Of a stretch of DNA of 64,000 bases, positions 8,628 through 16,071 are shown one piece after another (position 1 is the first letter of the stretch; every line of letters starts with the position of its first letter). Under the pieces are notes generated by a model that saw nothing but the letters and a program-made list of their open reading frames with translations, had not been told where the DNA came from and searched no databases. The stretch spans positions 1 to 64,000 of the forward strand of contig NZ_JAHUXH010000012.1 of NCBI RefSeq assembly GCF_019219825.1, in the 5' to 3' direction. The stretch comes from Streptomyces sp. TRM70350. Its GTDB lineage: Bacteria > Actinomycetota > Actinomycetes > Streptomycetales > Streptomycetaceae. A program made the translations under genes and the position numbers.

Positions 8628-9211
8628 ATGTGGCGACCGTGGCTCGCTTCCCACCGACGTCATCGCGAACTCGCCCTGGCCCGAAGGCTGTTCACCCTGT
8701 CGTCGGGCCGAGCGTTCGACCACCACTCCGACCTGCGGCGCGTCAGCCGCCTGAACCCGCGCGGCTCCCGGCTCATCGGCCGGGCCGTCCTCGACGCCGC
8801 CGCGGGCTGGAGTTACGACGTCGTCGGCGGCCTCGTCCAGGGCGCCGTGCTGATCGCCATCGCCGCGAGGAGGGCTGCCCACGGCTCCGGCCACCATGTG
8901 CCCGCCCTGGTCATCCGCAAGGAGCCCAAGCAGCACGGCCTCCGCCGCCGTGTCGTAGCCAGGACATCGTCGGTCACTGCGTGCTGCTCGTGGAGGACAC
9001 CTCCACCACCGGCGCCTCCACACTCGCTGCCGCGGCGACCGTACGGTCGGAGGGCGCTCATGTCGCGGGGGTCGTCAGGCTCGTCGACTGCGGCGGCGCC
9101 TCGGCGATCACCAAGGCCGACATGCCCGTACGCTCCATGCTCACGGCCGCCGACCACTGGAGCGACCGGCATGACCGCGAGCCCCACCCTCATAGAGGCC
9201 GCGCACGGTGA
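8628..9211 (+). pseudogene. Orotate phosphoribosyltransferase-like gene, frameshifted
   Basis: One frame encodes RELALARRLFTLSSGRAFDHHSDLRRV..., SYDVVGGLVQGAVLIAIAARR and ALVIRKEPKQHGL. After a single frameshift near 8955-8965 the next frame continues with the phosphoribosyl-diphosphate motif region HCVLLVEDTSTTGASTLAAA and ends ADMPVRSMLTAADH. Order and motifs match PyrE. The intact gene would be about 180 residues. One shift could be a sequencing error, but the gene sits in transposase debris and its N-terminus is diverged, so decay is more likely. Confidence 0.65.
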
Positions 9212-9241
9212 GCTGACGCGGCGGTGGAGGGTCCGATGCCC

Positions 9242-10825
9242 TCACTCTCCGATGACGATGCCTGTCGCCTTGCCGTACTCGCGCAGCCCACCGCGTGCCG
9301 TGGCGAGGTCGTCCAGGGTCAGGCCTGGCATGACCGCGGCGACGTACTCGGCCATCGCCGCCTCGCGGTCGATGACGTCGAGCTCCTTCCAGTGCGAGGC
9401 GATGTCGCGGCGGTCGGGTTCGGCGGCGATGGAGAGGCCGAGGCGGTCGGCCGCCTGGCCGGCGAATTCCGGTTCGGTGAGGTAGCGGTAGTCCAGGGAG
9501 CCGGGCTCGGGCGAGAGCACTTCGACGTCCAGGGAGGCGATGACTCCCCTCCCGGCATCGATCAGCCGCTGCATCGAGTCGATGTTGTCGGCCAGGAGTT
9601 CGGGGGTCATGCCCAGGTGACCGATGACGAAACCGACCTTGAGCAGCAGGCCGTGTTCCCGAGCTGTCTGCATGGCCAGCACATTGTGGTCGAACATGAG
9701 TTCCGCCCGATGGGCGGGATCATTGTCCTTGATCGGGCTCAAGGGCTTGTTCATGGCCATGAGGGAGACCGGCGCCCCGGCGTCCAGGCCCACCATGAGC
9801 TGCCGGACCCCGAGCTGGCGAAGCGTTTCTGCATGGCGGGGGTTGGACAGCCCGTCGGCACGCGCATAGCCCACCATGACCGGACGCTCGTTCTCCGGGA
9901 TCCCGGTCCACCACTGCGGGGCCTCGTCGAGCATGCCGCGCAGCAGGCCGCCGAAGGTCAAGGGAAGTTCGTCAGCGGTCAGATAGAGGTAGTCGTAGGC
10001 GTTGTGGCTCATGTGCTCGACGAGTTGCCAGGCCGCGTGCGGGTCGTGGACCGAGTTCTTCCACATCCCGCCGAACTGGATCGAGCAGAACGAACAGGCG
10101 TCGTTGCGGCGGAACTTGATACAGCCCCGGCCGATCTCCACGGGCATGCCGGCGTGCAGTTCCACGCCGAGCATCTTGCGCAACTGCGGGGCGACGCGTG
10201 TCTGGAAGTTGGCCTTGTAGGGCGTGGTGTGGTCGAAGACGGCGTCGACCAGGTCGTGGCGCAGAGCGGTGAAGACCGGCTCGGGCCGCTGCGGGACGGA
10301 GATGACCCGTCCGTCGCGCCAGACCGCGATACCCGGGTAGGCCGCCGGTTCCTGGAGTCGGCCGGCGTTCAGGTCCGCGATGAGCGCGCGGAAGGGGCCG
10401 ACGACTTCGTTGCCACGGAAACCGAAGTCGATGCAGTCGTGATGGTTGGTCAGGCACTGCTCGGTCAGTGCGGTGAAGTGATCATTGCCCATGACCGTCC
10501 ATATCCGCGGGCGTACCGCTTTGGCGTGGGCGAGGATCGCGAGCGCGGCTTCATAGGTGGCGGTCAGAGCACTGGTGCACACCGCGAGAATGCCGCCGGC
10601 ATGGGTGTCGATGTAGTCCAGCAGGGTGGGCCAGGGCACGACCGTGCCGTCGATGTACACCGGCGTCACCTCGGGGATGTCCGCCAGTGCCGAGGCGAGG
10701 GTCAGCACGCCCAGGCTGGGAAAGTTGGACCAGTCGGTGTGGTCCTCCGGGCGGGTGACGGTGCAGGTGGCGCCGTCGAGGACGGTGTTGGAGTTGGGCG
10801 GGTTGACGATGAGCACCTGTGCCAT
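9242..10825 (-). CDS. B12-binding-type radical SAM protein with CX8CX2C motif
   Basis: A 527-residue protein. The N-terminal ~150 residues look like a cobalamin-binding Rossmann domain (MAQVLIVNPPNSN, PSLGVLTLASAL). A radical SAM core follows, with the cluster motif GRGCIKFRRNDACSFCSIQ. The Cys spacing is CX8CX2C rather than the usual CX3CX2C. Downstream, DGLSNPRHAETLRQLGVRQL and EVLSPEPGSLDY are typical of radical SAM barrels. Such enzymes commonly methylate unactivated carbons or run other radical reactions. The XRE regulator gene lies upstream on the same strand. Thienamycin-type carbapenem clusters use B12 radical SAM methyltransferases, so a link to the nearby cluster is possible but not shown. 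Confidence 0.8.
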   Translation of the reverse strand: MAQVLIVNPPNSNTVLDGATCTVTRPEDHTDWSNFPSLGVLTLASALADIPEVTPVYIDGTVVPWPTLLDYIDTHAGGILAVCTSALTATYEAALAILAHAKAVRPRIWTVMGNDHFTALTEQCLTNHHDCIDFGFRGNEVVGPFRALIADLNAGRLQEPAAYPGIAVWRDGRVISVPQRPEPVFTALRHDLVDAVFDHTTPYKANFQTRVAPQLRKMLGVELHAGMPVEIGRGCIKFRRNDACSFCSIQFGGMWKNSVHDPHAAWQLVEHMSHNAYDYLYLTADELPLTFGGLLRGMLDEAPQWWTGIPENERPVMVGYARADGLSNPRHAETLRQLGVRQLMVGLDAGAPVSLMAMNKPLSPIKDNDPAHRAELMFDHNVLAMQTAREHGLLLKVGFVIGHLGMTPELLADNIDSMQRLIDAGRGVIASLDVEVLSPEPGSLDYRYLTEPEFAGQAADRLGLSIAAEPDRRDIASHWKELDVIDREAAMAEYVAAVMPGLTLDDLATARGGLREYGKATGIVIGE

Positions 10826-11008
10826 ACGTGCAACTCCTCATGCTGGCGGGCTCGTTCATGGCCCGCACGAGGCCGTCGAAAAAGGGCAACAGGAACACAC
10901 GGTAGGTACAGGTGTGATCAAATAGTGCTCGAATCGACCGGTTCGACGTATTTCTGGACAGACATGGCCTGATGTTGCGGGGATGTGGCTGACTTGTTGC
11001 CGATCCGT

Positions 11009-11596
11009 TCAGGCCGGTACGGGGGTGATCTCCGGCTGGAGGACGGCCATCACGAAGTGGAGTCGTTCGTCCGCCTGATTCCCGTAGCCGTGCTCGCGGT
11101 CGGCGGCGAACACGGCGGCATCCCCGTGATGGAGAACGACCGACTGCCCTTCGACGTCGAGGGACAGCTGACCGCGCAGCACATAGACGATCTCCCAGCT
11201 GCCGGCCGCGTGCGCCTCGCCGCTGTACCGGTCGCCCGCGGCGAGGCGCCAGTCCCACATCTCTATGGCGTTGGGCAGTTCGGAGCCGACGAGGAGTCGG
11301 CCGCTGCTGCCGGGCAGCCCCTCCCACAGCCGGGCGGCCTCCCCGTCCCGCACGACGCGGACCGCGGTGTTCTCGGCGTCCCGCAGCAGCCGCGCCAGCG
11401 CCACACCGAGAGCGTCGGCCAGCCGACACAGGGTCGCGATACTGGGGTTGGTGCTCGCCTTCTCGATCTGCAGGAGCACGCCCTTGCTCACACCCGCGCG
11501 GGCCGCGAGGGTCTGCAAGCTCCATCCACGCCCGGCGCGCAGGGCCCGTACGTTGTATGCGATCGCCCGGTTCGCCGCCTCGGCAGCACTTGCCAT
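11009..11596 (-). CDS. XRE-family regulator with C-terminal cupin
   Basis: 195 residues. An XRE helix-turn-helix occupies residues ~10-65 (SLQTLAARAGVSKGVLLQIEKA, PSIATLCRLADALGV), followed by a cupin barrel with AAGSWEIVYVLRGQLSLDVEG and LHHGDAAVFAADREHGY. This architecture is common in small-molecule-responsive regulators of amino-acid and polyamine metabolism. It is divergent from the EamA transporter gene with an imperfect inverted repeat between them, and it precedes the radical SAM gene on its own strand after a 183-bp gap. It may control both. Confidence 0.88.
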   Translation of the reverse strand: MASAAEAANRAIAYNVRALRAGRGWSLQTLAARAGVSKGVLLQIEKASTNPSIATLCRLADALGVALARLLRDAENTAVRVVRDGEAARLWEGLPGSSGRLLVGSELPNAIEMWDWRLAAGDRYSGEAHAAGSWEIVYVLRGQLSLDVEGQSVVLHHGDAAVFAADREHGYGNQADERLHFVMAVLQPEITPVPA

Positions 11597-11661
11597 TCTC
11601 GTTTCCGCCTTCCGCCGGTGCCGGTTCCGCGCGTGTTGTCGTCCTGCCCGTACGGTCCAGC

Positions 11662-11685
11662 AAACTAACCCGGTCGGGTCGGTTT
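11662..11685. promoter_or_regulatory. Imperfect inverted repeat, likely XRE operator
   Basis: Arms AAACTAACCCG and CGGGTCGGTTT match at 9 of 11 positions with a 2-bp centre. The site lies between the divergent XRE-cupin and EamA genes, 66 bp upstream of the XRE start and 65 bp upstream of the transporter start. Confidence 0.45.
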
Positions 11686-11749
11686 ACCGAACCCATGCGG
11701 TGACCGGGGCAGCACGCCACGGCGCGATACGTACGGAGGGGGAACTCAA

Positions 11750-12604
11750 GTGGCGCTTTTACTCGGGTTGGTGTCGAGCATGCTGTGGGGCGCGGCGGAC
11801 TTCGTCGGGGGCCGGTTGTCGCGGCTGCGATCCGCGTACTCGGTGATCTTCGTGGCCCAGGTGGCGGCCCTGGTGGGCACGGCCGTGTACCTCATCGCCG
11901 AGGCGGAACCGGCGTTGGACACCTCGGCGCTGGCCTGGGGGGTGGTGGCGGGGCTGGCGGGAGCGGTCGCCCTCGGCGCGTTCTATCGGGCCCTGGCCAT
12001 CGGGCAGATGGGCCTGGTGGCCCCGGTGGCCTCTACTTCCGTGGTTCTTCCCGTCGTCGTCGGTGTGGTCCAGGGACAGACACCTCCGCCGCTGCAGTTC
12101 ATCGGCCTGGCGACGGCGGGCCTGGGTGCCTGCCTGGCCGTGGCACCCGAGTTGAGGTCCGGCCCCGGTGCGCGTGCGTCGTCCGCTCAGTCGATCGGCC
12201 TGGCGCTGCTGGCCGCCGCGGGGTTCGGGGTGGTCCTGATCGCCATAGCCGAAGGCAGCCGGTCGTCGGTCCCCCAGACCCTGTTCGGCCAGCGGGCCGC
12301 CTACGTCGTCGCCGTCGGGCTGGTCCTGCTGCTGCGCGCCGGCCGGGGTGAGCGTCAGCCGCGCTGGAGCCGGTCCCAGCTGGGGGCCGCCGTGGCGGTC
12401 GGACTGGCCGACATGGCCGCCAATCTGATGTACGCCCACGCCACCCACACCGGCCTGCTGCCCGTGGTGTCGGTCCTCTCCTCGCTGTACCCCGTCGCCA
12501 CCGTCCTCCTGGCACGCTGGTTCGACGACGAGCGTCTCCGCCCGCTGCAACTCGCCGGGATCTCCGCGACGTTCCTCGGCGTCGCCTTCATCGGGGCCGG
12601 CTGA
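11750..12604 (+). CDS. EamA-family (DMT) transporter
   Basis: A 284-residue inner-membrane protein with about ten hydrophobic helices in two EamA repeats. The first begins LLGLVSSMLWGAADFVGG and the second spans SIGLALLAAAGFGVVLIAIAEG to AGISATFLGVAFIGAG. The GTG start at 11750 has GGAGGGGG about 8 nt upstream. DMT proteins export amino acids and small metabolites. Divergent from an XRE-cupin regulator and next to the biosynthetic cluster, it is a candidate product or precursor exporter (inference). The ~195 bp downstream contain only a possible weak promoter for the cluster. Confidence 0.88.
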   Translation: MALLLGLVSSMLWGAADFVGGRLSRLRSAYSVIFVAQVAALVGTAVYLIAEAEPALDTSALAWGVVAGLAGAVALGAFYRALAIGQMGLVAPVASTSVVLPVVVGVVQGQTPPPLQFIGLATAGLGACLAVAPELRSGPGARASSAQSIGLALLAAAGFGVVLIAIAEGSRSSVPQTLFGQRAAYVVAVGLVLLLRAGRGERQPRWSRSQLGAAVAVGLADMAANLMYAHATHTGLLPVVSVLSSLYPVATVLLARWFDDERLRPLQLAGISATFLGVAFIGAG

Positions 12605-12799
12605 GGCCCGCGTAAGTACCCTTGAGTCCGCCCTGATGTGCCTTTGCTGAACAATTTCTCGAAGTATGGACATGTTCTTGCCAGGCACAGGAGACCGTGA
12701 TTTCGTCACAGGCCGAGAGTGGCTGCGAGACCCTCTCAGGGGTTGCACAGGGGCTGCGTCGCATGTCCGTTCGTGCAGGGGGAGCAGGAAGGGCATCAA

Positions 12800-14278
12800 T
12801 TGAGGGAGGGGCTCTACGCCGCGTTCCGGGCCACGGCCATGTCCACCCCGCGTGCGTCGGCCGTGGTCGGCCACGACGGAATCACGTGGTCGTACGAGGA
12901 GTTGCTGGCGGCGGTGGACGCCGCCGCCGAGCGCCTGTCGGGGCGCTTTCAGCCGGGTGACGTGCTGGGACTCGCCGCCGACGATCCGGGAACGTTTCTC
13001 GCGCTCTATCTCGCGGCCGCCAGGCTCGACATCGTGACCGTCCTGCTGGACAGCCGCCTGTCCGCTGCGGAGCTGGAACGCAGCGCGGCGAAGTACGACC
13101 TGGCCTGGCTGGCGGTCGACCGGCTGCCGGACGACCCGTCCGCCGCGGGTGGGTTCGATCTGGAGGCCGTCAACGGGGCGCGCACGCACCGCGCTCGGGC
13201 GCTCGGCCGATACGCCGCCGACGACTTCGTCGTGCACTGCACCTCCGGTTCGACCGGTGAGCCCAAGGGCATCGTCATGAGCCAGGCCGCCATCGAGGCG
13301 CGGGTCCGGCTGTGGAGCGGGGAGTTGGCGCTGGGCCCCGAGGACGTGGTGCTGTGCGCACTGCCGCTGGCGCACTGCCATGGCATCGATGTCCTGACCC
13401 TGCCGGCGCTGCTGAACGGGGCGACCGTGGTGTTCGCCCGGGCCGGGCGGCTCACCGGCCGGGGACTGGCACGGCAGATCGACCGGCACGGCGTGACACT
13501 GATGAGCGGACTGCCCGTCATGTACCAGATGCTCACCGCCGGTGGGGTGCCGGCCACGTCGCTGAAGACGCTGCGCATGGCCATATCCGGCAGCGCGCCG
13601 CTGGCGACCAGTACGCAGGAGGAGTTCCTGCGCCGGTACGGCCTGCCGCTGCGTCAGGTGTACGGGCTGTCCGAGATCGGCGTGATCTGCTTCGACAAGC
13701 GGTACGTCGGCGGCGGCTCCATCGGGAAACCCATCGCCGGTGTCGCGTGGCGACTTGAGCCCGTGGCGGACGCGAACCCCGCGCAGGACGGTTCGGGGCC
13801 GGAGCCGCTCCACGAGCTGTACGTCCGCGGGCCCGCCCTGGCCCGTGGCTACTACGACGACCCCGCCGCCACTGCGGAGATGTTCGAGGACGGCTGGCTC
13901 AGAACGCGGGACATCATCCGGGCGGACCCCGAGGGCTGGTACGTACGCGGCCGTCAGTCCGGCTTCATCAACGTCGCCGGGAACAAGGTCGGACCACTCG
14001 AGGTCGAGGCCGCGCTGCGCGAATGCCCCGGAGTGCTGGAGAGCGCCGTCGTCGGCATCCCCGACCCCGGGACCACCGAGCGGGTGGCGGCCCTGATCGT
14101 CACCGACGACACCTTCGAACTGGGCGCGGTCCAGCGGCGGCTCGCCGACCGGCTGCTGTCGTACCAGCTCCCACAGCGGTACGAGACCGTGCCGGCGCTC
14201 CCGCGCACTCCGCTCGGCAAGACCGACTACGCCGCCGTGAAGCGGCTGCTGCACACCCACGAGGGGGACGACACGTGA
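12800..14278 (+). CDS. Acyl/aryl-CoA (or carrier protein) ligase, ANL superfamily
   Basis: An AMP-forming ligase of about 492 residues. The P-loop HCTSGSTGEPKG is near residue 147, the substrate-pocket/A5 motif is RQVYGLSEIG, the ATP motif is LRTRDIIR, the hinge region is GRQSGFINVAGNKVGPLEVE and the catalytic lysine is in RTPLGKTDYAAVK. It is stand-alone, without a carrier domain. The TTG at 12800 is preferred because AGGAAGG lies 7 nt upstream; a GTG at 12719 is the alternative. As first gene of the cluster it probably activates a carboxylic acid starter for CoA or a carrier protein. Its stop overlaps the next gene's GTG start. Confidence 0.85.
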   Translation: MREGLYAAFRATAMSTPRASAVVGHDGITWSYEELLAAVDAAAERLSGRFQPGDVLGLAADDPGTFLALYLAAARLDIVTVLLDSRLSAAELERSAAKYDLAWLAVDRLPDDPSAAGGFDLEAVNGARTHRARALGRYAADDFVVHCTSGSTGEPKGIVMSQAAIEARVRLWSGELALGPEDVVLCALPLAHCHGIDVLTLPALLNGATVVFARAGRLTGRGLARQIDRHGVTLMSGLPVMYQMLTAGGVPATSLKTLRMAISGSAPLATSTQEEFLRRYGLPLRQVYGLSEIGVICFDKRYVGGGSIGKPIAGVAWRLEPVADANPAQDGSGPEPLHELYVRGPALARGYYDDPAATAEMFEDGWLRTRDIIRADPEGWYVRGRQSGFINVAGNKVGPLEVEAALRECPGVLESAVVGIPDPGTTERVAALIVTDDTFELGAVQRRLADRLLSYQLPQRYETVPALPRTPLGKTDYAAVKRLLHTHEGDDT

Positions 14279-15429
14279 CCGGTGGTGCGATCCAGGACGC
14301 GCCCGCCGTCGCCGACACCGAGGCGAGGCTCGACACCGTGGCGGGCGGACTGTTCGCGGCGCTCGCGGCGCGGCCGCCCGAGGCGCACGAACAGGACGCA
14401 AAGGCCGTGTTCGCCCTGCTCAAGGACACCCGCGCCACGACCATGCTGATCCCCCGGGACTGCGGCGGGGCCGGGCACACGGCGGCCGACGCCGTACGGT
14501 TCCAGCTCGCCCTCGGCACCCTGGCGCCGTCGGCGGCCATCGCGACGACCATGCACCACTACAAGATCGCCGCCCTCGGCCGGGTCGCCACGGCCGGGGA
14601 CGAGAACGCCCGGGTGATCCTCCAGGACATCGCGAGCGAGGCCAAGCTGATCGCCTCCGGCGGTGCCGAGTCCACTCCCGGCCGCGATCTGCGGAGCCTG
14701 GGGAGCTGGGCGGTCCGCGACACCGACGACGCCGGCTACCGCGTCACCGGGCTGAAGCGGCCCTGCTCCCTGTCCACCAGCATGGACCTGATGTCCCTGA
14801 TGGTGGAGCTGCGCGCGCCCGACGGCTCCCCCGAGGGGTACGCCCAGGCCTTCGTGGACGCCGGCGCCCCCGGACTGGAACGCGAGACGTTCTGGCGGAG
14901 CCCGGTCTTCCGCGCCGCCGAGAGCCATGCCGTGCGCCTGTCCGACGTGCACGTCGCACGCGACCACGTCTTCCCGCTGCGGGGGGAGACCGGCCGCCGC
15001 TTCGCCGCCGACTGCTACCTCTGGTTCCAACTGCTCATCAGCGCCTCCTACCTCGGCGTGGCCTCCTGCCTGGCCCAGGCGACCCCGCCCGACAGGCGCG
15101 CGGGCTCACCGCGGTGGACCCGGGCGGTCGAGGAGATCCGCCGCCTGGAGGACGGTCTGCTCGACGCGGCGCGCGCCGTGGACGACGACCGGTCCGTCGG
15201 CGAACAGCTCAACCTGGCGGTCGAGGCACGCGACCGCGTCGAGGACGACATCACCGGCATCGGCGGTCTGCTGCTGCGCGCGGCCGGCGGCGCCGGCTTC
15301 GCCCTGAGCGGCTTCGCCACGACGCTCGCGGGAGCGCTCAGCGCGATCGCCTTCCATCCACCGCAGCGCGGGGCTCGCGAGGGCATCGGCCTGGAACTGC
15401 TGAACGCCGAGTCGAGGGAGCGCGCGTAA
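14275..15429 (+). CDS. Acyl-CoA dehydrogenase-like flavoprotein
   Basis: 384 residues starting from the GTG that overlaps the ligase stop (GTGA). The acyl-CoA dehydrogenase fold is visible: an N-terminal helical region with TMLIPRDCGGAGHTAADAV, a middle beta region with EAKLIASGGAESTPG, and a C-terminal helical bundle. It is diverged from primary-metabolism enzymes, and I cannot place the usual catalytic Glu with confidence. Close coupling to a ligase suggests that it oxidises the activated acyl or aminoacyl group while bound to CoA or a carrier, as similar enzymes do in NRPS pathways. Confidence 0.82.
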   Translation: MTGGAIQDAPAVADTEARLDTVAGGLFAALAARPPEAHEQDAKAVFALLKDTRATTMLIPRDCGGAGHTAADAVRFQLALGTLAPSAAIATTMHHYKIAALGRVATAGDENARVILQDIASEAKLIASGGAESTPGRDLRSLGSWAVRDTDDAGYRVTGLKRPCSLSTSMDLMSLMVELRAPDGSPEGYAQAFVDAGAPGLERETFWRSPVFRAAESHAVRLSDVHVARDHVFPLRGETGRRFAADCYLWFQLLISASYLGVASCLAQATPPDRRAGSPRWTRAVEEIRRLEDGLLDAARAVDDDRSVGEQLNLAVEARDRVEDDITGIGGLLLRAAGGAGFALSGFATTLAGALSAIAFHPPQRGAREGIGLELLNAESRERA

Positions 15430-15432
15430 GCC

Positions 15433-16071
15433 ATGTACACCCGAGAGCACTTCAGTGTTCCCCTGCCCCTGATGTGCGACTTCGTACAAGAGAAGTCGTT
15501 CGGCGTCCTCGCCACCTTCCACGACGGCCGCGTCCACACCTCTCCCCTGCCCCTCGATCTGCGCGAGACCGAGGACGGCGAGCTGTTCGTCGCCGGACAC
15601 GTCGCCCGGGCCAACGACATGGCGGAGGCGTTCGCGGCGGGGCCTCCGGCCACCGTCACGGTGCTGGGGCCGGACACCTTCGTGCCCGCCGAGTGGTTCG
15701 GCACCCGCAGCCGCATCCCGACCTGGCTGTACTGCGCCGTGGAGATCTCCGGCCGACTGGAACTCAGCGACGCCGCCCGCACTCGCGAGGACGTCGTCGT
15801 GCTGATCGACCGGCTGCAGAAGAAGGCGGTCGCGGGCTCGACCTGGACGCTCGGGGAGATACCGGAGAACCTGACCGAGGGGTACCTGAAGAACATCGTC
15901 GGCTTCCGGCTGCTGGACCTGGAGTTCAAGTCCTGCTTCCGGCTGAACCAGCGCAAGGGCGGCACGGACAGCCTGGCCGAGGCACTGGCCGACAGCGACG
16001 AGACCGACCGGCTCGAGCTGGCGAAGCTGGTGCTCCAGCCACCGACCGCCACGGCCGCCCCGACCGCATGA
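15433..16071 (+). CDS. PaiB-like FMN-binding protein
   Basis: A 212-residue protein with the PaiB family pattern: MYTREHF at the N-terminus, LFVAGHVARANDMAEAF, TVLGPDTFVPAEWFGTR, IPTWLYCAVEISGRLEL and the C-terminal LKNIVGFRLLDLEFKSCFRLNQ. PaiB proteins have the FMN-binding split-barrel fold of pyridoxamine-phosphate oxidases. Some are called negative regulators, but the fold also serves flavin reductases and oxidases. It starts 3 bp after the dehydrogenase stop and its own stop overlaps the NRPS start (ATGA). An enzymatic role, such as a flavin-dependent redox step in the pathway, seems more likely than DNA binding. Confidence 0.8.
   Translation: MYTREHFSVPLPLMCDFVQEKSFGVLATFHDGRVHTSPLPLDLRETEDGELFVAGHVARANDMAEAFAAGPPATVTVLGPDTFVPAEWFGTRSRIPTWLYCAVEISGRLELSDAARTREDVVVLIDRLQKKAVAGSTWTLGEIPENLTEGYLKNIVGFRLLDLEFKSCFRLNQRKGGTDSLAEALADSDETDRLELAKLVLQPPTATAAPTA

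Noticed and set aside
9242..10825. Direct assignment as ThnK/ThnP-type carbapenem methyltransferase
   Set aside because: The N-terminal sequence does not resemble what I recall of those proteins, so only the broader family is claimed.
11759..14401. An 880-codon open frame on the minus strand across the EamA and ligase genes
   Set aside because: It is antisense to two genes with clear motifs and its translation is low-complexity Arg/Gly/Pro-rich, the usual high-GC shadow.
15114..16067. A longer start for the A-T-C NRPS
   Set aside because: The extra N-terminal part reads through the dehydrogenase and PaiB-like genes in another frame; the ATGA overlap at 16068 is the natural start.
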